This document shows positions 1 to 7,765 of a stretch of DNA of 16,759 nucleotides, piece by piece. The stretch's first letter is position 1. The number at the start of each line of letters is the position of its first letter. The notes under the pieces were generated by a model that made no database searches, had not been told where the DNA came from, and saw only the letters and a program-made list of their open reading frames with translations. Source of the stretch: Hydnum rufescens UP504 (lineage: Eukaryota > Basidiomycota > Agaricomycetes > Cantharellales > Hydnaceae); NCBI GenBank assembly GCA_014904985.1, contig MU129413.1, forward strand, positions 1-16,759. Direction: 5' to 3'. A program made the position numbers and the translations under genes.

Positions 1-62
1 TCAGCGAAATATAAGAATGCATCAGCTTCGGTGAGGTGCGATACACAAGCCTTCTGCAACGA

Positions 63-1267
63 TCAGGGGACTGTTGTACACCACGAAGGTGGAGTCAAGA
101 CTCGGTCGTCACCCACTCTCATGAGGCTGAGGACCGAGTGTCTCCCACCCCATGCCTTAGGGAGCCGGAGAAGGTTTGCGAGATGAACATGGACCTTGTT
201 CCACTCCATCTGACCAGAGAACCCAGGTTCCACGGTGTTGAATACCATCTGCCGAAGTGCATACAACCATCGAGGCGATCCGACTTCATGACGGACATGT
301 CGCATACCCCAATATGGGTTTATGCCAGAGGCGCAAAGTTCAGCACGGGTCGGAATATACAGTCGCGATATCGCATCATACCACCGTGTCATATCCTTGA
401 CGTTCTTGCGCAACGTGTCGAAGGACCGCCGATCTCCTGGGATTGTCGCGAGACTTCGAATCTTCTCCGAGAACTTTACGCGATCGTGGGAAAAGTAGGA
501 TTCGAGGAATTCGACAGCCCAGACAGGTGCCCCTGACGGTTCCAGCTCCTCCAGAGCGTCTGCGAACTCTGATCGACGAGAGTGCTCCACGAATGTCCCC
601 ATGAGAGCGACATCCGTTGGCCACACCGGGGGTAAGACCGGTTGTAGAGTGATAGGAGAACGACGGCTCGTCCCATGAACATCCGGCTCAGCCCTTGTAG
701 CTCGAGGCCAAGTAATCGGACCTTGATCCAGACTCCGGCATCCTGTGAATCCAACTGGCTCAACAAGGTCTGAAGGCTCTCCGGGTTCAAATGAGAGGGG
801 ATGGGGTGATATGGCTTCAAAAGATTCATCCACCTCTGAGCTTCTGCCCAGTAGGGTTCCAGCCATTCAGCTAACATCGAACCCAAGCGATTAGGGGAGT
901 CGCCAGGAACTGGGCCATCATACGAGGTAGGCATGAATGCGCGATGCCTGGAGGGTGGGTTGCAGCGGTTGAGGGAAAATAGTGGGGTCTGAGGCTTGGA
1001 AATCGTACGAGTCGGGTCCGAGCTCATTTACTGGCAAGACGAAGGGGGATAATGGCCACCGATATTCGGCGAATTAATGGCTTTAAGCCAGAGGTAGTGT
1101 GTACACAAGGGCCATGCCAGAAATCCCATAGGACCCTCTTGAATATATCAGGGAATCAGTCGCGCCCATGCAAGTTCACCTAGGAAGGACAAGGTTATCA
1201 GACGCAATGCGAACCGCAATGCGAACTGCAACGGGGGTATTCGCTTACCTGGTGTGATTTGAGACAT
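63..1267 (-). pseudogene. Unrecognised spliced fungal gene, broken by two stops and a frameshift
   Basis: I do not recognise the family. Reading leftward, an ATG at 1265-1267 starts MSQITPG. A convincing 69-nt intron (1180-1248) follows, with donor GTAAGC and acceptor CTTCCTAG, and the exon resumes in phase. The same frame meets TGA at 1148-1150 and TAA at 1028-1030, with an open 39-codon stretch between them. It then runs from an ATG at 1025-1027 (MSSDPT) to about position 635. There the plausible protein moves to another frame, consistent with a net one-base deletion, and continues to the stop at 63-65. The later part has a well-mixed composition (for example AVEFLESYFSHDRVKFSEKI) with no membrane segment, signal peptide or catalytic motif that I can name. 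Further introns could explain some stops, so a live multi-exon gene is not excluded. Only the intron and the long open stretches are seen directly; joining them is inference. Confidence 0.45.
1180..1248 (-). other. Intron, 69 nt
   Basis: On the minus strand the segment begins GTAAGC after CACCAG and ends CTTCCTAG, with a CTGAT/ATAAC branch-like motif upstream of the acceptor. Its length is a multiple of three, so the flanking frame is open either way; the calls rest on the splice signals. Confidence 0.5.
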
Positions 1268-1305
1268 TGCTAGAAAGACACAAAGAAGACGCAACAGACG
1301 AAAAT

Positions 1306-1370
1306 GTTCAGTCAGAAGACCAGCTGCTCCCACTAAGGGCTCAACTGGACACTCGTCACGAAGAGGGAGG
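1306..1370 (-). repeat. Outer inverted-repeat segment, copy 1
   Basis: These 65 bp are the reverse complement of 2649-2713 with very few mismatches. Read on the minus strand, the segment encodes RDECPVEPLVGAAGLL. It lies 6 bp outside the left inner arm, whereas its partner lies 258 bp outside the right inner arm. Confidence 0.85.
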
Positions 1371-1376
1371 GTTGGC

Positions 1377-1852
1377 GGTCGCACGAATACATTGAAACGA
1401 TTCAACGCCGGAGATATCCGGGAATTCTAGTGCCCGACTTATGACAATGAGAAATAGCATATAGACAGTCCACAAGGATGATGTCAAGCTAATATACTTT
1501 AAAATAATTCCACGGAACGTCGGGGGCAATATGGGAGCCCCTGATTCCCCTCACGATCAGGGAAACGAAACATTGTTTGGTCATCTGATTTTTGTAGCTA
1601 GTCAGGATTTCATTAATTCACTAGTTTCCTAGAGCGACAGACTCCATGCGTGAGAAATAACAGATTTATTGCCAATTTCCTTGAGGCATACGACCCAAAA
1701 TACATTCAAAAATTAAAGATGACCTATAGCCCTTCAGAGAAGTCTATTTCAGATTTGCTATGCACCATAATGACCGCCTAAATCATACCTCAATTTAGAG
1801 TATTTAATATTTTTTTTTGATGGATCCCTCATTGCTGTAAGTCGACATTAGT
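1377..1852 (+). repeat. Left inner arm of a large inverted repeat
   Basis: This 476-bp arm is the near-exact reverse complement of 1915-2390. The arms differ mainly by scattered single substitutions and a change in the T-run near 1810. No coding sequence is evident in the arm, which is AT-rich and has many short stop-bounded frames. I found no target-site duplication at the outer edges, so a foldback or MITE-like transposon is possible but not shown. An inverted segmental duplication is an equally good reading. Confidence 0.9.
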
Positions 1853-1914
1853 GCTACACCTTGTCAATCGGTTCGTACCGCTCTGCATGGCTTCTTCGAA
1901 ATACGCTCTAAGAT
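1853..1914. other. Loop between inverted-repeat arms
   Basis: A 62-bp unique centre separates the arms. It is long enough for the arms to fold as a hairpin if transcribed. No ORF or motif is visible in it. Confidence 0.8.
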
Positions 1915-2390
1915 ACTAATTTCGACGCACAGCAATGAGGAATCCATCGAAAAGCAATATTAAATACTCTAAATTGAGGTATGATTTAGGCGGTCATTAT
2001 GGTGCATAGCAAATCTGAAATAGACTTCTCTGAAGGGCTATAGGTCATCTTTAATTTTTGAATGTATTTTGGGTCGTATGCCTCAAGGAAATTGGCAATA
2101 AATCTGTTGTTTCTCACGCATGGAGTCTGTCGCTCTAGGAAACTAGTGAATCAATGAAATCCTGACTAGCTACAAAAATCAGACGACCAAACAATGTTTC
2201 GTTTCCCTGGTCGTGAGGGGAATCAGGGGCTCCCATATTTCCCCCGACGTTCGCTAGAATTATTTTAAAGTATATTAGCTTGACATCATCCTTGTGGACT
2301 ATCTATATGCTATTTCTCATTGTCATAAGTTGGGCGCTAGAATTCCCGGATATCTCCGGCGTTGAATCGTTTCAATGTATTCGTGCGGCC
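1915..2390 (-). repeat. Right inner arm of a large inverted repeat
   Basis: This 476-bp arm pairs with 1377-1852. The outermost part of both arms translates outward as NRFNVFVRP, so the duplication includes a possible short coding remnant. There is no ATG at that point, so I do not call a gene. Confidence 0.9.
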
Positions 2391-2648
2391 TTCTAGCTCG
2401 GTGGAATCTAGATCCCCTGTTTCTGGCGTGTATGCATGCACTTCCCCCAAAAGGACTAAGGTGTGGAGGCAAGGTTTGACCCTGGGTGTATGGACCCTCA
2501 GCAAGTGTCCTCTGAGCATTGATAGAGTCAACAACTCATTGCGGCTGGACATACTTCCGAGTCCTGCGCAATTTCTCTGGAGTGGTGGAGGGCACAGAGA
2601 CAGCCGGAATAGGTCGATCAATTATAACGTGGGTTATCTTCTCATCAT
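2391..2648. other. Asymmetric 258-bp segment in the right arm
   Basis: This stretch lies between the inner arm and outer arm on the right; the left side has only 6 bp at the equivalent place. It was either inserted on the right or deleted on the left. It is open on the plus strand, joining the outer segment in one frame, but it starts without ATG and I recognise no domain. I see no terminal repeats or target duplication that would make it a transposon. Confidence 0.6.
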
Positions 2649-2713
2649 CCTCCCTCTTCGTGACGAGTGTCCAGTTGAGCCCTTAGTGGGAGCAGCTGGT
2701 CTTCTGACCGAAC
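2649..2713 (+). repeat. Outer inverted-repeat segment, copy 2
   Basis: This segment is inverted relative to 1306-1370 and direct relative to the weaker copy at 2942-2998. The plus-strand frame reads RDECPVEPLVGAAGLL. Confidence 0.85.
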
Positions 2714-3069
2714 TTGTTTATTCTCCAAATCTTTATTCCCTTGCTCATCTGTGTATTCACCTATCCCCCCACATTGCGTCCAGCTCGTGTCTTCCACATG
2801 ACCTTATTTTATGCAGGGCACAATCTTGGTAAGCTTGCCCTCTTTTTCTTTTTCCTTTTCCTTTTCGTTCGCTTACCAGTCCGCTTGAACTGGTGCTTAT
2901 TTGCTGGGCTCTATGCACCATTCACTTGTTCTTCTACTTAGCCTCCTTCATGACGAATGTCTAGCTGAATCCCCAGTGGGTGCAGCTGGTCTTCTGATTG
3001 TTTACCCATCCTGTCGCCTGTTCATTGCCGTACGTGTACAACTTGTTATTTATCAAAGGGGTTAATTAA
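2714..3069. other. No gene seen; pyrimidine tract and short AT repeat
   Basis: Apart from the repeat copy at 2942-2998, the stretch holds a CT-rich tract at about 2838-2870 (TTTCC-type runs) and a duplicated TTAACTAA-type motif at 3062-3082. I see no supportable ORF with a start codon. The pyrimidine tract could belong to an intron or promoter, but there is no gene to attach it to. Confidence 0.5.
2942..2998 (+). repeat. Diverged third copy of the outer segment
   Basis: It aligns to 2649-2708 with one 3-nt gap and several substitutions. The frame is kept (HDECLAESPVGAAGLL), and several of the changes are at third codon positions. This suggests that the segment is, or was, an exon of a small gene family. 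The flanks of the three copies differ. Confidence 0.7.
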
Positions 3070-3960
3070 CTAATTAACTAGTCCATCGTTTTTATTTCGC
3101 CTTTCCCAATGCCCCTCTTCAATGCTGAGTGATGTGATTGGCGGATGCCATTCGCGGTGTGGAAGGTCCTCAGCCAGGCGCGGTTTACGAAAGACCCAGT
3201 GACGATTGGGTAAGTCATGGCGTTCCGAGTCCACTTGTTCCTGGGCCGGGAGATTTGTGGGCTCTACTGCTGGCGTCGGAACAGGGGCAGGTGGAACGAG
3301 GGCAGGAGGAACGGGTTCAGGAACAGGGGCAGGGGTAGGAGGGAGGGCAGAGTTGAAAAACGGAATGTCGATGTGTTGGCGTAACTCACGATCTAGGGAT
3401 GCGAGGACGGCAATGGGATGAGGGGCCGGGGATGGATCGACGAGTCGGCCGTATTTCCCAGATGCGAACGAGAACGGTGCCCTCGGAATCTCATCTGCCA
3501 GGTCTGTCCAATATGTGTAGTCAGTATTATTGCGTTGCTGCGCTAAAAATCACCCACTCTGTGGAAGTTGGCTTTCGTGTGAATATTTGGATAGGAACAC
3601 GTATGCTGTGGCTGTCGAAGGGGGGGGGCCCACGCAAATTTGGTCATAATCGTAGGCCCCAACGAACTGCCTAATCTTGTCCAGGTCGTCCGTGCATAAC
3701 GCAAAACAGACATTATGCTGAGGGGAGTGTATTCATGGATTCTAAATTTAACAAGGAAGAAGAAACATGATGTACCCCACCAGATGACATTACCGCTAGA
3801 ATTGAGAGCCCAAGGTGGCAATGAAGCCATTCAGTGACAGCGCCACCAATATCGCAAAACCCTTCATCACGTCTCTGGGCGGATAGAGGCATTGGGGAGC
3901 CTTGTGGGAATGGGCTCAGGAGGACCAGCCAGTGTTCACGAGGGTGTGTCTGAGTTTTCT
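3070..3960 (-). pseudogene. Proline-rich two-exon gene fragment with premature stop
   Basis: On the minus strand an upstream exon (about 3960-3794; its 5' end is unclear because it runs into an A-rich tract at 3961-3972) is followed by a 76-nt intron at 3718-3793. The downstream exon (3717-3070) enters in phase with VCFALCTDDLDKIRQFVGAY. It is open for 216 codons apart from one TGA at 3550-3552, and ends at TAG 3070-3072. The C-terminal part holds a proline, alanine and valine-rich linker at about 3270-3350 (PTPAPVPEPVPPALVPPAPV) followed by a charged tail. No ATG is visible in the last exon, so the 5' end is missing, and the LTR at 4096 probably truncates the gene. I do not recognise the family. 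The proline linker and a WTDLADE-like segment may help a search. In-frame continuation across the stop supports a recent pseudogene or a sequencing error. Confidence 0.55.
3718..3793 (-). other. Intron, 76 nt
   Basis: The donor GTAATG and acceptor CCCCTCAG join two open frames in phase 0. Reading straight through gives an immediate stop, which supports removal. An alternative acceptor, AATTTAG, would leave a TGA in the next exon. Confidence 0.5.
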
Positions 3961-4095
3961 GTTTTTTTTTTTCGTTTCGCCATATGGAGTAACGGAGAAG
4001 CGTCGCCCCGGATCCAAATTTAGCACTCGAAGACTCGAACTCTCGAACTCCAAGATCATTCGACACATCAGTGTAGGGTTGATCTTCTTGTCCGC

Positions 4096-4685
4096 TGTAA
4101 GCGGGAATTGGAGGAGGAATCCAGCCACAGTCCACGATATGGAATCGAGAACGAAAAGAAGGGACCACGGATCAATCCGAATATTGAGGCTCGAAGGAAT
4201 GAAGGTCTTTGGTGATAGAAATCTAATGCTGTAAGCAACACCTGCCCAAGCAATAGAATAAAGAATGAATATGGGTCACAAACCACACCCTAAGGCTCTC
4301 TTCTTGAGGCCCTAGACAAAGTGTAGTAGTCTTAGTGGAATTCACCCCAAGGAACCAGCGGCAATACATCAGTGCCTCAAAACTGGGGAGGGGGAAAACT
4401 GTCGAAATTCGCATCTCCTGCACTTAATATACATCACAGAAAAATGCTATGGTAACCGGCAGAAAGGTGGGGTTAAGGCGAAAATGATGAAAAGAAATCA
4501 AGTCAAAAGCTTCAAAACTGAAGGAGATATTACAAAATCAAGTCAGAATAGGGGAATATGGCTTAACCAAGCTATTCCTCCTCTCCTACTGCACAGAATC
4601 CCTGGGAATGGGGTGAACTGGTTGTCCTAGACGTACTCTTCGTCAGATATAAAGAGGGGTAGAGAATAATTGCCATTAATAATCA
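4096..4685 (-). mobile_element. LTR copy 1 of a Ty3/gypsy family (590 bp)
   Basis: The repeat starts TGTAAGCGGG and ends TTAATAATCA, giving TG...CA ends. It is about 96-97% identical to 5670-6262. The same terminal sequence begins at 16720, next to a minus-strand gag, so I assign minus as the transcription strand. Differences from copy 2 include several C/T changes at CpG (CACG/CATG, AACG/AATG) and one-base homopolymer indels. Flanking 5-mers (TCCGC left, TGAGT right) are not a target-site duplication. Confidence 0.85.
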
Positions 4686-5669
4686 TGAGTTGCATCATAG
4701 CAATGGTATTTGCATCCGGTTGTGGAAGGATCGACAAACACCCCCAAGAAATGTGCCTCAAATGCCCTCGAATGGAGGACATACATCTCCTGTGGCAACT
4801 AGCACAACCCAATCTGTATACATTCGAGTTGCCCAAGTCAACGTTCTCCCAATCCCTGATCCTGCCACAAACCCACCTCTCACCCCCACCAGTGGTCATT
4901 TGTACCTGATCGAGGGCACAATTGATGCTATTGGGAGATATGCTGGCACAACGGTCGATTGGCTCGTTAAGGTTGCCCACCTCATCTGTGACCCTCGCGG
5001 TGGAGGTCAACTATACACACACCCGGGTGACTCATCTGACTGGTATGACTTGGACAGAACACCCTCCTGGCACAAAGTGGTCCAGGGTGATCCGCTGCTT
5101 CCTGCGATCTATGAATTCGTGCCAACAGCCCCAATCTTTCTCTCGAAAATAAGTTGCCGCCACATGCATTCAGCTATCACCGGGGGCTCCCAATCTAGTG
5201 CCGCGACTTTCCTCAAAGAAATTGGCCAACGCGAGGGCGGTGGGTGTGCAGTGACGAGAGCGCCGGCGCCACTTAATGGATCTTATCTTATTCTGAAGCG
5301 GATGGGCTCCGACGGTGCGAGGGACGTCGTCACACGATTTTGCGGAGAGTCTGCCGCCCTTGGTATCCATAGATTTCATCCCAAGCTTGGGATCTTGCTG
5401 TTCTGCACCCTGGATCCTCTGGTCGATAATTTTGCACTTGGGTTCTATCATGTCACAGTGAGCTACAATGTGGAGTTTCGCGTCTTGTTATTGAACTGCA
5501 ATTCTGTTTAGGGTGATACATACCTCCTTCACAATTTTGATACAGTTCCAGACCAGACGTTGATAGGCACACCTCCTGGCTGTTTTCCCGGTGACCACCT
5601 CACACCCCCCCTTCACCTTTTCTCAGTGACACTTTCGGTACATAACCCAAATATATCACTGCCCCCCGT
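4686..5669 (+). pseudogene. HNH-nuclease-like gene fragment enclosed by two LTRs
   Basis: Exon 1 (to 5457) is open from the LTR edge. The first ATG in frame is 4762-4764 (MPSNGG), so the native start is either there or lost. An intron at 5458-5511 follows, and exon 2 runs open from 5512 into the next LTR at 5670. Coding begins with a VYIRVAQVNVLPIPD segment and a WLVKVAHLICDPRGGG segment. The last ~70 codons of exon 1 (CAVT..., GSYLILKRMG, GILLFCTLDPLVDNFALGFY) resemble the HNH_2-type nuclease domain, here identified from motif shape only. In that family I expect an A/S-H-L-I-P motif; here it is S-Y-L-I-L, so the expected catalytic histidine (codon 5284-5286) and proline (5293-5295) are lost. 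Each loss is explained by one C-to-T change. With that loss and truncation at the 3' end, the fragment is probably inactive. It is antisense to the LTRs. Confidence 0.6.
5458..5511 (+). other. Intron, 54 nt, in the HNH-like gene
   Basis: The donor GTGAGC and acceptor CTGTTTAG give a phase-0 join from FYHVT to GDTYLLHNF. Unspliced reading ends at a TAG that overlaps the acceptor. Retention of the intron fits the gene being antisense to the LTR element, since element RNA would not splice it. Confidence 0.7.
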
Positions 5670-6262
5670 TGTAAGCGGGAAATGAAGGGAGGAATCCAGC
5701 CACAGTCCATGATATGGAATCGAGAATGAAAAGAAGGGACCATGGGATCAATCCGAATATTGAGGCTCGAAGGAATGAAGGTCTTTGGTGATAGAAATCT
5801 AATGCTGTAAGCAACACCTGCCCAAGCAATAGAATAAAGAATGAATATGGGTCACAAAACCACACCCTAAGGCTCTCCTCTTGAGGCCCTAGACAAAGTG
5901 TAGTAGTCTTAGTGGAATTCACCCAAGGAACCAGCGGCAATACATCAGTGCCTCAAAACTGGGAAGGGGGAAAACTGTAGAAATTCGCATCTCCTGCACT
6001 TAATATACATCACAGAAAAATGCTATGGTAACCGGCAGAAAGGTGGGGTTAAGGCGAAAATGATGAAAAAGAAATCAAGTCAAAAGCTTCAAAACTGAAG
6101 GAGATATTACAAAATCAAGTCAGAATAGGGGAATATGGCTTAACCAAGCTATTCCTCCTCTCCTACTGCACAGAATCCCTTGGGGAATGGTGGAACTGGT
6201 TGTCCTAGACGTACTCTTCGTCGGATATAAGAGGGGTAGAGAATAATTGCCATTAATAATCA
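5670..6262 (-). mobile_element. LTR copy 2 of the same Ty3/gypsy family (593 bp)
   Basis: It has the same TG...CA ends and orientation as 4096-4685. If the two LTRs belonged to one minus-strand element, the primer-binding site should sit just left of 5670. That place reads CACTGCCCCCCGT and holds no TGG-type site like the one at 16705-16715. Flanking bases (CCCGT left, AAAAA right) do not form a target duplication. A recombinant or solo LTR is therefore likely. Confidence 0.85.
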
Positions 6263-6613
6263 AAAAAGCGGAGGCAATAATGGAATGAGACATGGAGGAG
6301 TTGAATTGTAGAGAGCCGAGTTTTAATCCGCTCGTTTTCCCTTGGTACCATTGGATGCGGACTGTCGACAGCTTTCTAGGAGTACTTGTCCCGAGCGAAT
6401 TGGATCAAAACTGACTGAGAAAATCGAAAAGTACTGAAGGGATATATGAAACACATAGTAAAATCGACCTGGAAGGTGTAGTTTTGATTCGTTCGGCTTG
6501 TGTTTGGTATCGTATGAAAGGTGTGAATCGTAGCTTTCTGGGCGCTATCTTGCCGAGTCGATCCGATCAAAATTGAGGGAGATATTCCACGTTTACTCCT
6601 TGAGAGCACCGCA
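6263..6613 (+). repeat. Relic of the 10918-13588 repeat family (3' part)
   Basis: It aligns with the 3' third of the large tandem repeats. It keeps the GATGCGGA...AGCTTTCT module at 6354 and the GAAAGGTGTGAATCGTAGCT module at 6516 (spacing 162, against 160 in the others), and ends in the same CCGCA at 6609-6613. The 5' part is missing, cut at the edge of LTR copy 2. It is clearly more diverged than the tandem pair, so it is an older insertion. Confidence 0.7.
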
Positions 6614-7087
6614 TTAGCCCCTATTTGTCATGTGACAAGTCCGTGAGTCGGAATCGAGGCCCAGGTGTGTAATCCGTTGTGTTACATAATCACAATTCGT
6701 TAGAGTCGCCCTTGAGGCAACAGGAAGCATGTATCAGAAGTGGAGACTGATTGAAGGTCAAACAAAGCAAGCAAGTTGAATTGCTATTGCCACATTGAGG
6801 TGTGGCATAGAAAGGTGGAATTTAGGGTGGCCTGTTGAAGTGCCACGGATACATAATAAATTGGCTTGTGCGCAAACAAAGGAATGGCGCGGATTCGTGG
6901 GTATTAGACGTATGGGATTCAGGCTTGTTCTCAAATGAATGACGGCGTGGGAATTGACGTCTGGATTGACATAGAAAATGGTTCATTTATTTGAAAAATC
7001 GTCCTCAGGATGGGGTTTGCACATAGTAGGGATTTGTCCCTCCAACATATTAGGCCTCAGCTAAGTCGTGGTCCCTCGCATGACAGG
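6614..7087. other. Intergenic; no gene seen
   Basis: No ORF or repeat that I can support. It lies just 3' of the minus-strand repeat-protein gene and would hold its 3' UTR. No clear polyadenylation signal stands out. Confidence 0.4.
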
Positions 7088-7765
7088 TCAAAAAGCATTT
7101 AATTTCATTGTGCGAAGCGCCGTGACGTGACTAATTAAGGTGTGACAGTGTGTTCGTGTTCGGGGACTTGCTGGTTCCGCAAGACGTCTTGTCATCATCT
7201 GCTTGGTCTCCACTGTGTAGCTCGATCCGGATTGCAAAGTCATGATCAAGGTCCTCTCTGCTTGGTCTACGAATAGTATGGCTATCGGGTTGGGGCCCGT
7301 ATACGTGTTCCTCGGCAATGTCAGGTCTCGGTAAAGGAATCCGCTATGTGTGGCGTTCTTGTGGATAGCAGATCGGGGATCCGTCACATCGACGTGATGC
7401 AAGACAAAGGTGAGTGCCCCATGGGCGAAGTCTTCTCTTGTTTGTAGGTGATCATCTAACAAGGATCTTGTGTTGGAGGTCGCCAACAGGTCGTTCTTCA
7501 AGACACCCGCCATGACTACGGTACGCCATAGTCGAATATTGTCAATCCCAGATTGCTTGAACATTGAGAGCATTAGGGCTTTTAGGACCGCCACATACGC
7601 CTCCGCGCGTTGGGAACTCGTGCCACCATCGTTGCAGGTATGTCTGGACCGTTTTGTATGTGCTATGTCCAACTCACACCATTCTTCTTTCTCCAGAACA
7701 ATTCGCGCATCTTCAAGCACTTCGCCCATCGACCACAATGACAGATGGGGACTGACTCGCCACAT
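7088..7765 (-). CDS. Frameshifted 3' continuation of the repeat protein
   Basis: This 225-codon frame overlaps the end of the 900-codon frame and carries the next copy of the long module (GEVLEDARIVLEKEEWCELD, then DIR/NIRLW and DLLATSNT segments). In the other copies this module follows directly in frame, so a net one-base insertion or two-base deletion at about 7733-7750 probably moved it out. The frame ends at 7088 after a tail without repeats. Either the gene is broken here or the base is a sequence error. Its own ATG at 7763-7765 is probably not the natural start. Confidence 0.5.
   Translation of the reverse strand: MWRVSPHLSLWSMGEVLEDARIVLEKEEWCELDIAHTKRSRHTCNDGGTSSQRAEAYVAVLKALMLSMFKQSGIDNIRLWRTVVMAGVLKNDLLATSNTRSLLDDHLQTREDFAHGALTFVLHHVDVTDPRSAIHKNATHSGFLYRDLTLPRNTYTGPNPIAILFVDQAERTLIMTLQSGSSYTVETKQMMTRRLAEPASPRTRTHCHTLISHVTALRTMKLNAF

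Noticed and set aside
2362..2832. 156-codon plus-strand ORF across the right arm
   Set aside because: It starts at TTG, not ATG, shows no recognisable domain, and depends on the inverted duplication. Only the small DEC...GAAGLL segment shows any frame conservation.
3138..3421. Glycine-rich plus-strand ORFs
   Set aside because: They are the antisense of the proline-rich linker of the minus-strand gene fragment.
4091..4105. Short hairpin CCGCT-GTA-AGCGG at the left LTR edge
   Set aside because: The other two LTR copies do not keep the left half, so it is a chance match of flanking DNA to the LTR end.
4223..4423. ORFs inside the LTR copies (also at 5656-5940)
   Set aside because: They are not conserved between the LTR copies because of frame-changing indels, and they read the LTR itself.
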